DNA of 5,743 nt. Origin: Chloroflexota bacterium (GTDB taxonomy: Bacteria > Chloroflexota > Anaerolineae > Anaerolineales > UBA11858). The translations under genes and the position numbers were made by a program. Location of the stretch: contig DAOUWT010000185.1 in assembly GCA_030666985.1 (NCBI GenBank), positions 1-5,743 on the forward strand, given 5' to 3'. Within the stretch, counting starts at the first letter, position 1; every line of letters starts with the position of its first letter. The notes beneath the pieces were generated by a model, which worked only from the letters and a program-made list of their open reading frames with translations, was not told the DNA's origin and searched no databases. This document shows, one piece after another, positions 1 to 5,638 of this stretch.

Positions 1-1056
1 CAAGCCGCCGAGGCGATTCCCTCCTGGGACTCACTGCCATATCTGGCCGAAATCCACGGCCTGGCGCCGCTAGTCTTCAGACATTTGCGCGCCGCCGAAA
101 TCGTCATCCCGGAATCCGCCCGGCTGGCCTTGCAAGCCCGTGCCATTCAACGCAGCCACGCCAACCGCGTCCGGACGCGGGCGTTGGTTGAAATCCTGGC
201 CGCTTTTGAAGCAGAGGGGATCGACCTGCTGGTGCTCAAGGGCATGGCCACTGCCCACCTGGTCTACCCCCAGGCGGGTCTGCGCCCGATGAGCGACATC
301 GACTTGCTGGTAAGCAAAACCGACGCGCAGCGGGGCCAAACCCTGCTGGCCGAGTTGGGATTTCAGGCCGCCATGCCGGGCGAATCCGAACCCGCGTTTG
401 CACACCGCCACATGCCCATGGTCGAACGCCAGGTCGAGGGGATGCCGCTCTGTATTGAACTCCACCACGCCCTTGGGTTTGACCAATTGCCTGCCAATGA
501 ATTCGAAGCTCTACGCCCGGCGGCGATCCCTTTGGGGTTGGACGGGATACAGGCCTTTACGCTAAGCGCTACAGACTTGCTGGCGCACACCTACTATCAC
601 ATGTTCGACGCCCCGCAGCACCGCCCCAATTTGATCTGGATCGCCGACATGATCAGCTTGGTCGAGCAATTTCATGATCGGATCGATTGGGACCGGCTGC
701 CGTCTCAGGTGTACAACGCTCTGGCGACGATCGACTGGCTGGTTCCCTTTGAGGGACTGCCCCAGATCAAGGGAACCCGCTCCTCTGTTCCCCTTTCGCC
801 GGATGAGAGAGTGGCGCACCTGCGCGGCTGGCCCTTTTCGGTGAGTTCATCCCAAGATTTGATCGAAAATGCCTTCAAAACCCTCCTGCCCTCAACCTGG
901 TGGCTGCGCCTCTACTATGGCCTGTCCCCGGATCGTTCGCTGTTGGGCGTGCGGGCTTTTCACCTATTACGCCTCTTCTGGTGGGGGATACGCATCCGGG
1001 GCCTGTCACACATCGCCCGGCGCGGGGTGGAATATTTGACAGGCTGGCGGGAGTGA
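1..1056 (+). CDS. Nucleotidyltransferase family protein (PF14907/NTP_transf_5-like), 5' partial
   Basis: The frame is open from base 1, giving 351 visible codons and a TGA stop. The true start lies to the left; the TTG at 85 is only an internal codon, because the preceding residues (WDSLPYLAEIHGLAPLVFRHL) already fit the family's N-terminal helical region. The core motif is clear: GIDLLVLKG, with K80 and G81 counted from the first window codon, then a Tyr, then LRPMSDIDLLV. D99 and D101 there form the metal-binding DxD pair typical of Pol-beta-like nucleotidyltransferases. CIELHH (E153, H155) is where the family has its conserved acidic-x-His-Trp-like strand, and IWIADMISLVEQF followed by IDWDRL matches the C-terminal helical part. 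Family members are usually about 350-400 residues, so little is missing. The protein is soluble and presumably transfers a nucleotide, but its substrate is unknown. Some relatives occur in RiPP or polysaccharide clusters; no such partner is visible here. Confidence 0.85.
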   Translation, partial: QAAEAIPSWDSLPYLAEIHGLAPLVFRHLRAAEIVIPESARLALQARAIQRSHANRVRTRALVEILAAFEAEGIDLLVLKGMATAHLVYPQAGLRPMSDIDLLVSKTDAQRGQTLLAELGFQAAMPGESEPAFAHRHMPMVERQVEGMPLCIELHHALGFDQLPANEFEALRPAAIPLGLDGIQAFTLSATDLLAHTYYHMFDAPQHRPNLIWIADMISLVEQFHDRIDWDRLPSQVYNALATIDWLVPFEGLPQIKGTRSSVPLSPDERVAHLRGWPFSVSSSQDLIENAFKTLLPSTWWLRLYYGLSPDRSLLGVRAFHLLRLFWWGIRIRGLSHIARRGVEYLTGWRE

Positions 1057-1175
1057 TAACCGGATTCGAATTAACCACAAAAACCTGGAGAGGAAAGTCT
1101 GGGCGTTATTCCTGATGTCACGTGGTTCCCGTCTCCACCAACAACCTTTTCGTGCTCTTGAAACTGTCGGGTAGC

Positions 1176-1204
1176 TAGCAAATTTAAATAAAATAGTATA
1201 TACT
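1176..1204 (+). promoter_or_regulatory. Candidate sigma70-type promoter for the small membrane protein gene
   Basis: TAGCAA (1176-1181) and TATACT (1199-1204) are separated by 17 bases. The -10 matches consensus well and the -35 only weakly. The block lies in the most AT-rich stretch of the intergenic region, about 80 bases upstream of the ATG at 1288. This predicts a transcript start near 1211. A second -35-like TTGAAA lies at 1158-1163, but only weak -10 boxes (AATTTA 1181-1186 or TAAATA 1185-1190) follow it. The call rests on sequence only. Confidence 0.4.
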
Positions 1205-1206
1205 AT
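1193..1206. promoter_or_regulatory. 14-bp perfect palindrome over the -10 box, possible operator
   Basis: ATAGTATATACTAT reads the same on both strands and covers the candidate -10 box TATACT. A perfect dyad of this length placed on a promoter is typical of the binding site of a small dimeric repressor. No regulator gene is present in the window, so the cognate protein is unknown. AT-rich palindromes also arise by chance. Confidence 0.35.
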
Positions 1207-1209
1207 AGT

Positions 1210-1229
1210 CGGGACACAGATATGTCTCG
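1210..1229 (+). promoter_or_regulatory. Short hairpin at the predicted 5' end of the transcript
   Basis: CGGGACA (1210-1216) can pair with TGTCTCG (1223-1229) through seven pairs, one of them G-U, around the six-base loop CAGATA. It begins where transcription from the TATACT box would start. Such hairpins can protect an mRNA 5' end from decay. This is a weak prediction and depends on the promoter call. Confidence 0.25.
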
Positions 1230-1276
1230 AATGATTCTCAAACCTTTGTTTTACTCGATTTGATTTTGTAGTTGTT

Positions 1277-1281
1277 GGAGG
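1277..1281 (+). promoter_or_regulatory. Shine-Dalgarno site for the gene at 1288
   Basis: GGAGG ends six bases before the ATG at 1288. This is close to ideal spacing and supports that start over the overlapping reading frame that begins at 1272. Confidence 0.75.
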
Positions 1282-1287
1282 TATCTC

Positions 1288-1599
1288 ATGGATCTGGAAA
1301 CTTTTCAGGACATTGTCCGCATTTTAGCTTTGGCCGGTTACGCCACCCGCTTTTTGGGATTGCTGGCCACTGGTTTGGGAGTTGGCTGGCTGGTCATCTC
1401 GGTACTCAAGAATCCAGGCATGACCTGGCAGACGCGGATCGCGGTGGTTTTTGTCTTTGCGGCGATCACCGCCATGGGCGTGCGCTACCTGACCTCGGGG
1501 GCCTTGGGAGGATTCGGGTTAGGGGTCGGCGTGGGATTGTTGTTCTGGGGCCTGCGCCAGGATGAATATGAGTACGTGGAGGAGGAAGTGGAAGAGTAG
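1288..1599 (+). CDS. Small integral membrane protein with acidic C-terminal tail, function unknown
   Basis: This 103-residue protein begins at an ATG with a strong GGAGG site and ends at TAG. I do not recognise its family. Hydrophobic segments lie at about residues 22-40, 51-68 and 72-89, the last one Gly-rich (GALGGFGLGVGVGLLFWGL). The loop at 41-50 carries K41 and R50. By the positive-inside rule it is cytoplasmic, which places the N-terminus outside and the C-terminus inside. Residues 1-21 could also form an amphipathic or hydrophobic helix, so the segment count is uncertain. The tail at 92-103 contains eight Asp or Glu residues out of twelve. There is no signal peptidase site, lipobox or catalytic motif. 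It has its own candidate promoter and is followed, after a perfect hairpin, by the gene for the large surface protein on the same strand, so co-transcription with partial read-through is possible. Confidence 0.75.
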   Translation: MDLETFQDIVRILALAGYATRFLGLLATGLGVGWLVISVLKNPGMTWQTRIAVVFVFAAITAMGVRYLTSGALGGFGLGVGVGLLFWGLRQDEYEYVEEEVEE

Positions 1600-1640
1600 A
1601 CCCGGAACGTGCGCGTGCAAGTGTTATTGGCGAATCTTCA

Positions 1641-1685
1641 GCTCTGAAACCTCGGAGGTCTCGGAGACCTCCGAGGTTTCAGAGC
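1641..1685. repeat. Perfect 21-bp inverted repeat with 3-nt loop (terminator or dispersed palindromic repeat)
   Basis: The arms 1641-1661 and 1665-1685 are exact reverse complements around the loop CGG. The arms contain the nested palindromic words CCTCGGAGG and CCTCCGAGG. The element lies 41 bases after the small membrane gene and 74 bases before the ATG of the large gene. The RNA hairpin would be very stable, but no U-tract follows, so it is not a classical intrinsic terminator. It could attenuate transcription, protect the 3' end of the upstream mRNA, or be one copy of a dispersed REP/MITE-like repeat. Its perfection suggests either recent origin or selection. Confidence 0.8.
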
Positions 1686-1744
1686 CAGAGTTACGAACCT
1701 TTTCTCAGCAGCGTGAGCTGTTGTGGTTTACCTCGTCTTGAGAC

Positions 1745-1749
1745 AGGAG
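1745..1749 (+). promoter_or_regulatory. Shine-Dalgarno site for the large surface protein
   Basis: AGGAG lies 10 bases before the ATG at 1760 and 4 bases before an in-frame GTG at 1754. The ATG has the better codon and acceptable spacing, so I prefer it. The GTG start would add only two residues. Confidence 0.6.
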
Positions 1750-1759
1750 AGTTGTGAAA

Positions 1760-4700
1760 ATGGCTAATCCTGAAGAAAAAAACAAGCGCCCAGGGGTATC
1801 TGAAACTGTGTCAAAGAAAATCAAAAGGGGAGAGACATCGAAAAAGAAAGTCGTTGCCCGAAAAAAGGTCAAAAAAGTTAAGCGCAAGCGGGTTCCTTCT
1901 CGAACGGCCAGGAGAAAAAAGAGGAGTCCCACGAAAGCAGCGCCTAAGAAAAAACCTAAACCAGTGCGCCCTCCCAAAAAAGAGGGGAAAAAGGGGAAGC
2001 TCTGGGCCTGGCTGGGCGGTGGTATTTCGGTTCTATTGATTGGGAGTTGTTGTCTGATAGGAGGGGGTTGGTTCCTGTTCTCTCGGGGTTCTGGGCCGTT
2101 GTTGGGCGGTGGCGGACGTTTCCCCCACGATGAGGTGAAGATTCTCGAGGAGACTCAGGAGGCAGTGGATGAGCACGGCGATCAGGTTTCCCTGGGGAAT
2201 TTAAAACTTGACATTCCCGCTGGGGCTGTGGCGGGAGATTCCACTTTGACCGTGGCGGAAGTTGACCCGGATTCCTTGCCCGTAGAATACCCGGAGGACA
2301 TTGTCGGGGAGGTCTATGCCTTGGAGTGGGAGTCGGGCAGCACGCCCACCGGCGACGAGAAGATGACCGTGACCTTTTCCTATGATCCCGATGATTTGCC
2401 GGAGGAGGCTTCTGAGGAGGAGATGGTCATCACCACCTTCGATGGGGCCGAGTGGCTGCAGTTGCCCACCCGGGTTGATAGCAGAAAGCATGAGTTAACT
2501 GCCGAAGTGCGCCATTTCAGCTTTTTTGGTGCCCTTTGGAACGCGTCCGGGTTGGGATGGGAAACGACCTGCGATATTCGCTTCCATGGCCGGGTGTATT
2601 ATACGGATGGCCGCTATCCGGGTGACCCGCGAGCAACGACCATTCCCGCCGCGACCATGGGCTACGCGGTCGTCGATGCCGATGGGATACTCCTCCATGA
2701 GGGCTTTCTGGGATCGGATGGCTCGTTTGATTTTGTTCTGCGGGAAGGGATGGATGTCGGTTTCGGTGTGGACCCATTCTTGCGGGTATATGCCGAGTCA
2801 CCGCTGGCCGGGAAGGTCAAAAACACCACCGCGTTAGGGGCGGGGGTTATCACCTATCACGGCCAAGTCGTTGAATACGATGATTATCATTGCCCATCGA
2901 ATGTGGATCTCAGCCTTAGGATTCCCCTTGAGGATAGCGCAGTCTTCAAAATCCTTCAAAGTGTATATTTAGGGTTAGCGACCGCGATTGGCGTAGACGG
3001 CAGCCTGGACACGTCGAATCCGACCGTGATTTGGGGTGGAGCGGGAGATTATGCTACGCAAACCACCGATACCGGATTTAAAACCTTCAACGATGGCCAA
3101 GACGCTTATATTTACATCGGCAACGACCCCCAAGTGGCCTGGGATGAGGATGTCGTCCTGAGTGCCTATGGCCAATATCTGCTTTACTGGCTCTCCGGTC
3201 AAGAGAGTCTCCCTTGTACGGCGAGGCTGGGGGAGGTGGACCGCCGGGTGAGCGCTTGTAGTGCCTGGGCGGAGGGCTTTGGGATGTATTTCTCGGCCCT
3301 GGCCCGGGGGGATTCTGTTTACGAATCCTATGAGTTCACGGACATCAACCCCATCACCTACGACTTGGATTCCAATCAATTTTCCTCCGACCAGCGTTCA
3401 CCCGGGGCGGTTGCCCAAGCCCTGTGGGAGTTAACGGACGGGGGGATCAATGAACTCAATGTTGCGAATCTCCTCCGCCTCTTACGGGAACAAAAAACCT
3501 CCATCGCCAGTCTCAAAGACCTCTACAACCATTGGGATATTACCTATGGCCTCACTCCCCAGGAATGCCTGATCTTTGCCGAGAAAGATGTTGTGGATGA
3601 AGAAGATTGTGGGGATGATTTCCTCAGTGAGGAGCCAGACCAAAGCGAGGAGGAACCGGTCATCAACCGGCACACCATCGAATACGACATCAGCACGTCT
3701 AGCACTTTGGCGTGGGAGGGCCGGGACATTTGGCGTTTCGATGGTTTGGCCGATGATGTGCTCTCCATTAAGATTCTGGCTATTGACGAAGATCTGGACA
3801 TTGGGGTTATTTTGACCCAGGCCTGGAACAATAAGGTAGTCAATGACACGGTCCTTTTCGAGGAGAGTGACGGCTATTGGGAGTGGCAAGCCAAGTTGGA
3901 AAACGATGGCGAACATTTCATCCTGGTGGATGCCTATGATTCTGAAGGCCAGTATTCGATTGATTTGGAATTGATGCAGCGTTGGTTAGATGACGAACAA
4001 GACGAGTCGGTTGAATCTGCCCCCGAAGAAGAAGTATCTGCCTCACAGCCCGACCCTGATAGCGAAATCCGATACGGCCAAACGATTACGGATGAGTACC
4101 TCGAAGACGGTGAAATCCAATGGTGGGAGTTCACCGCTCAGGCCGAGGATGAGATTTCGATCCTTTTCTGGGCTGAAGATGAAGATTTTAGGCCCTATTT
4201 GTATTTGGGCGAAGATGCCAGTGGCGAAATCCTTGTCGAGACCGAATCCACCGGGAGCGACCCGTATCAAATCAGCGTTGGCCCGTATACCTTGCCCAAA
4301 GATGGATTGTATTTTATCGGCGCGGGGTCTTTGAGTGGGGAGGGAGATTATGGCTTGTCGCTTTACCTGGAGGACAGCGCTGAAGATGTCGAACCTGCGG
4401 AAGAGTCACAAGAGTCCGGTGGCGTGGCAGGGACGCTATACGATGAAATTGACTTGGGCGGCGTGCATTACAGCGATGGAGCCATCTCCTTTGATTTCCA
4501 TGTGCCCGCGAATTACACGCGTGTCGAAGTGGGGTGTTACGATGTCGCCAAAGATGAGCACAGTTATACGCAGTATTGCGGCTGGCGGGGCGAGTTGCAG
4601 CTCAACGGTGATTACGTCTACGATTGGGTGGATTGGAATTCCAGCGACGGCGGTATTTATCACAATTACATTCTCGACGAGGATGTAAAAACGGCGCACA

Positions 4701-4822
4701 TCGATGACAGCGGTTTTCTCGATATCACCCCCATGATCCTATCTGGTGTGAATACGCTCACGCTTGATCACAATAACGAAGGCGACGGGATTGGGATTGT
4801 GGTTAGAATTTATACGGATTGA
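1760..4822 (+). CDS. Membrane-anchored multidomain surface protein with degenerate metalloprotease-like domain and PPC-like domains
   Basis: The protein has 1020 residues counted from the ATG at 1760. Residues 1-80 are cytoplasmic and extremely basic (36 Lys or Arg, 5 acidic). Residues 82-107 form a membrane helix, oriented N-in by the positive-inside rule. The rest is acidic and predicted to be extracellular. A ZU5-like domain spans about 125-260, with IPAGAV at 152-157 and HFSFFG closing it at 252-257. About 269-340 is a transthyretin/FN3-like beta domain. About 395-610 resembles gluzincin-type metalloproteases: an HEYGH-like site reads SAYGQ (468-472), followed by AWAEGF with E505, and then QALWELTDGG and LYNHWDITYG. 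An acidic linker leads to two PPC-like beta domains (about 636-740 and 770-871). A jelly-roll-like domain at 891-1020 has C926 and C940. The zinc ligands and the catalytic Glu are missing, so it is probably a binding or scaffold protein. Domain calls rest on motif recall. C97 fits a lipobox loosely, but an 80-residue n-region makes lipidation unlikely. Confidence 0.85.
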   Translation: MANPEEKNKRPGVSETVSKKIKRGETSKKKVVARKKVKKVKRKRVPSRTARRKKRSPTKAAPKKKPKPVRPPKKEGKKGKLWAWLGGGISVLLIGSCCLIGGGWFLFSRGSGPLLGGGGRFPHDEVKILEETQEAVDEHGDQVSLGNLKLDIPAGAVAGDSTLTVAEVDPDSLPVEYPEDIVGEVYALEWESGSTPTGDEKMTVTFSYDPDDLPEEASEEEMVITTFDGAEWLQLPTRVDSRKHELTAEVRHFSFFGALWNASGLGWETTCDIRFHGRVYYTDGRYPGDPRATTIPAATMGYAVVDADGILLHEGFLGSDGSFDFVLREGMDVGFGVDPFLRVYAESPLAGKVKNTTALGAGVITYHGQVVEYDDYHCPSNVDLSLRIPLEDSAVFKILQSVYLGLATAIGVDGSLDTSNPTVIWGGAGDYATQTTDTGFKTFNDGQDAYIYIGNDPQVAWDEDVVLSAYGQYLLYWLSGQESLPCTARLGEVDRRVSACSAWAEGFGMYFSALARGDSVYESYEFTDINPITYDLDSNQFSSDQRSPGAVAQALWELTDGGINELNVANLLRLLREQKTSIASLKDLYNHWDITYGLTPQECLIFAEKDVVDEEDCGDDFLSEEPDQSEEEPVINRHTIEYDISTSSTLAWEGRDIWRFDGLADDVLSIKILAIDEDLDIGVILTQAWNNKVVNDTVLFEESDGYWEWQAKLENDGEHFILVDAYDSEGQYSIDLELMQRWLDDEQDESVESAPEEEVSASQPDPDSEIRYGQTITDEYLEDGEIQWWEFTAQAEDEISILFWAEDEDFRPYLYLGEDASGEILVETESTGSDPYQISVGPYTLPKDGLYFIGAGSLSGEGDYGLSLYLEDSAEDVEPAEESQESGGVAGTLYDEIDLGGVHYSDGAISFDFHVPANYTRVEVGCYDVAKDEHSYTQYCGWRGELQLNGDYVYDWVDWNSSDGGIYHNYILDEDVKTAHIDDSGFLDITPMILSGVNTLTLDHNNEGDGIGIVVRIYTD
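2942..3595 (+). other. Metalloprotease-like domain with lost zinc motif (residues about 395-612)
   Basis: DEDVVLSAYGQYLLYW aligns by eye with the pattern D-VVLHEYGHYL of secreted gluzincin-like peptidases, with His to Ser (468), Glu to Ala (469) and His to Gln (472). The Tyr-Gly between them is kept. Thirty-three residues later, SACSAWAEGFGMYFSAL matches the usual AWSEGFADYFAA block. It keeps the third-ligand Glu (E505) but has Gly and Met where Ala and Asp are usual. The downstream helix patterns QALWELTDGG and LKDLYNHWDITYG also match relatives. C486 and C500 flank the region between the motifs and could form a disulphide. The frame is intact, so this is substitution in a maintained gene, not a frameshift. 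Confidence 0.65.
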
Positions 4823-4876
4823 AGCCAATTTAGTGGACACTTTTTCTCATGGGTAGATGCTTAACTTCGTTAGGTA

Positions 4877-4911
4877 CGCCCAATCGTACTGATGCCCAAT
4901 TGCGTTGGGCG
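4877..4911. repeat. GCCCAA/TTGGGC inverted repeats in the convergent intergenic region
   Basis: GCCCAA (4894-4899) pairs with TTGGGC (4905-4910) around a five-base loop. An upstream CGCCCAA (4877-4883) can pair instead with TTGGGCG (4905-4911) across 21 bases. The two left arms are therefore direct repeats competing for one right arm. The element lies between two convergent genes, where a bidirectional terminator would be expected, but no T-tract follows on either strand. It may be the remnant of a dispersed palindromic repeat. Confidence 0.45.
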
Positions 4912-4945
4912 CACACACATCATTAACGCCGATGCGATTGGCTCG

Positions 4946-5632
4946 CTACCCGACTAACACCTGCAAAGCGGATTGGGGGTCAAAGTTGAGAGTAATGGTT
5001 TGGCCTTGGTCGGGGAGGTTGGGGATAGAAGCGGGGAAATCGAAGCGCAGGGCCGTGCCCTGAACATCCACCGTTACCCGGTAGGTGTTGCCGCTAAAGG
5101 AGCGTTTGACGATGACGCCTTGAAGCTGGGATTTGCCACCCCGTCCGATTTGCACCTCGTCGGGGCGGAGCAGTAGTGTCACGTCGCCGCTTGCCCGCTG
5201 CGGGACGGGCCACTCCCCCAGGGCGGTTGAGACGAGCGCTCCCCCTGGGGTTTCCCGCGCCCAGCCGGGGAGAAGGTTGTCTAATCCCAAAAAGCGGGCC
5301 ATAAAGGGTGAGTTGGGATGCTGGTAAATCTCTTGCGGCGTCCCGATTTGAGCCACCTCGCCCTCCTGCATCACCACCACCTGATCCGCCACGCTAAACG
5401 CCTCCACCTGATCGTGCGTGACGTAAAGTGCCGTCTGACCCATTTGGCTGAGGATTTGGCGCAACTCTCCCATGAGGCGTTCCCGCAGGGTGCGGTCTAG
5501 GGAGCCGAGCGGTTCATCGAGCATGAGCAGGCGCGGCTGCGGGGCCAGGGAACGCGCCAACGCCACCCGTTGCTGCTCCCCCCCGGAGAGGGCGGTGACA
5601 TCTCCCTCCCCGCGGGCGGGCCGCCCCACCAT
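4946..5632 (-). CDS. ABC transporter ATP-binding protein (FbpC/PotA/CysA-like importer type), 5' truncated by corrupted sequence
   Basis: This is the ATPase subunit of an importer that would energise uptake of a small solute such as metal ion, thiamine, polyamine, anion or sugar. From the Met at 5632 there are 228 residues. LSGGEQQRVALARSL at 15-29 is the ABC signature. LLMLDEP at 35-41 holds Walker B, with D39 and the catalytic E40. GSLD at 43-46 is the D-loop, and YVTHDQ at 70-75 carries the switch His73. IGTPQEIYQHP and PFMARFLGLDNLLPG at 96-123 lead into a C-terminal TOBE-like beta region (about 130-228). Walker A and the Q-loop are absent; full family members have about 350 residues. The Met at 5632 is not a credible start, because MVG is the usual segment before the signature. 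The gene runs off into the C-rich right edge, with an in-frame TGA at 5636-5638 that is probably an error. The substrate cannot be named because the permease and binding-protein genes are outside the window. Confidence 0.85.
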   Translation of the reverse strand: MVGRPARGEGDVTALSGGEQQRVALARSLAPQPRLLMLDEPLGSLDRTLRERLMGELRQILSQMGQTALYVTHDQVEAFSVADQVVVMQEGEVAQIGTPQEIYQHPNSPFMARFLGLDNLLPGWARETPGGALVSTALGEWPVPQRASGDVTLLLRPDEVQIGRGGKSQLQGVIVKRSFSGNTYRVTVDVQGTALRFDFPASIPNLPDQGQTITLNFDPQSALQVLVG

Positions 5633-5638
5633 GGTTCA

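Noticed and set aside
1090..1104. GAGGAAAGTCTGGGC resembles the conserved 5' core (CR-I/P4) of bacterial RNase P RNA.
   Set aside because: Only this short word matches. An RNase P RNA would need about 350 bases and an ACAGAA-type partner, and the following sequence runs into the small membrane protein gene.
900..1115. Plus-strand frame of 71 codons overlapping the end of the nucleotidyltransferase.
   Set aside because: It is out of frame with a well-supported gene, has no Shine-Dalgarno site, and gives a low-complexity product typical of a shadow frame.
1861..1867. In-frame slippery heptamer A AAA AAG, a possible -1 frameshift site in the lysine-rich tail.
   Set aside because: The -1 frame stops within about five codons (TAA at 1879-1881), there is no well-placed stimulatory SD or hairpin, and such heptamers are expected in any Lys-rich coding run.
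2033..2050. Lipobox-like IGSC at residues 94-97 of the large protein, a possible lipoprotein.
   Set aside because: An 80-residue basic n-region is far too long for a lipoprotein signal, and the hydrophobic segment continues past the Cys to about residue 107, so a membrane helix fits better.
2975..3916. Long antisense open frames (2975-3379 and 3482-3916, minus strand) within the large gene.
   Set aside because: They lie opposite a frame with clear domain-like sequence, lack convincing start signals and recognisable domains, and are expected shadows in this codon usage.
4829..4847. TTTAGTGGACACTTTTT after the large gene resembles the end of some insertion sequences or a weak terminator.
   Set aside because: There is no second matching end, transposase or target duplication in the window. 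The inverted repeat AGTG/CACT has a two-base loop that cannot form a proper terminator stem.
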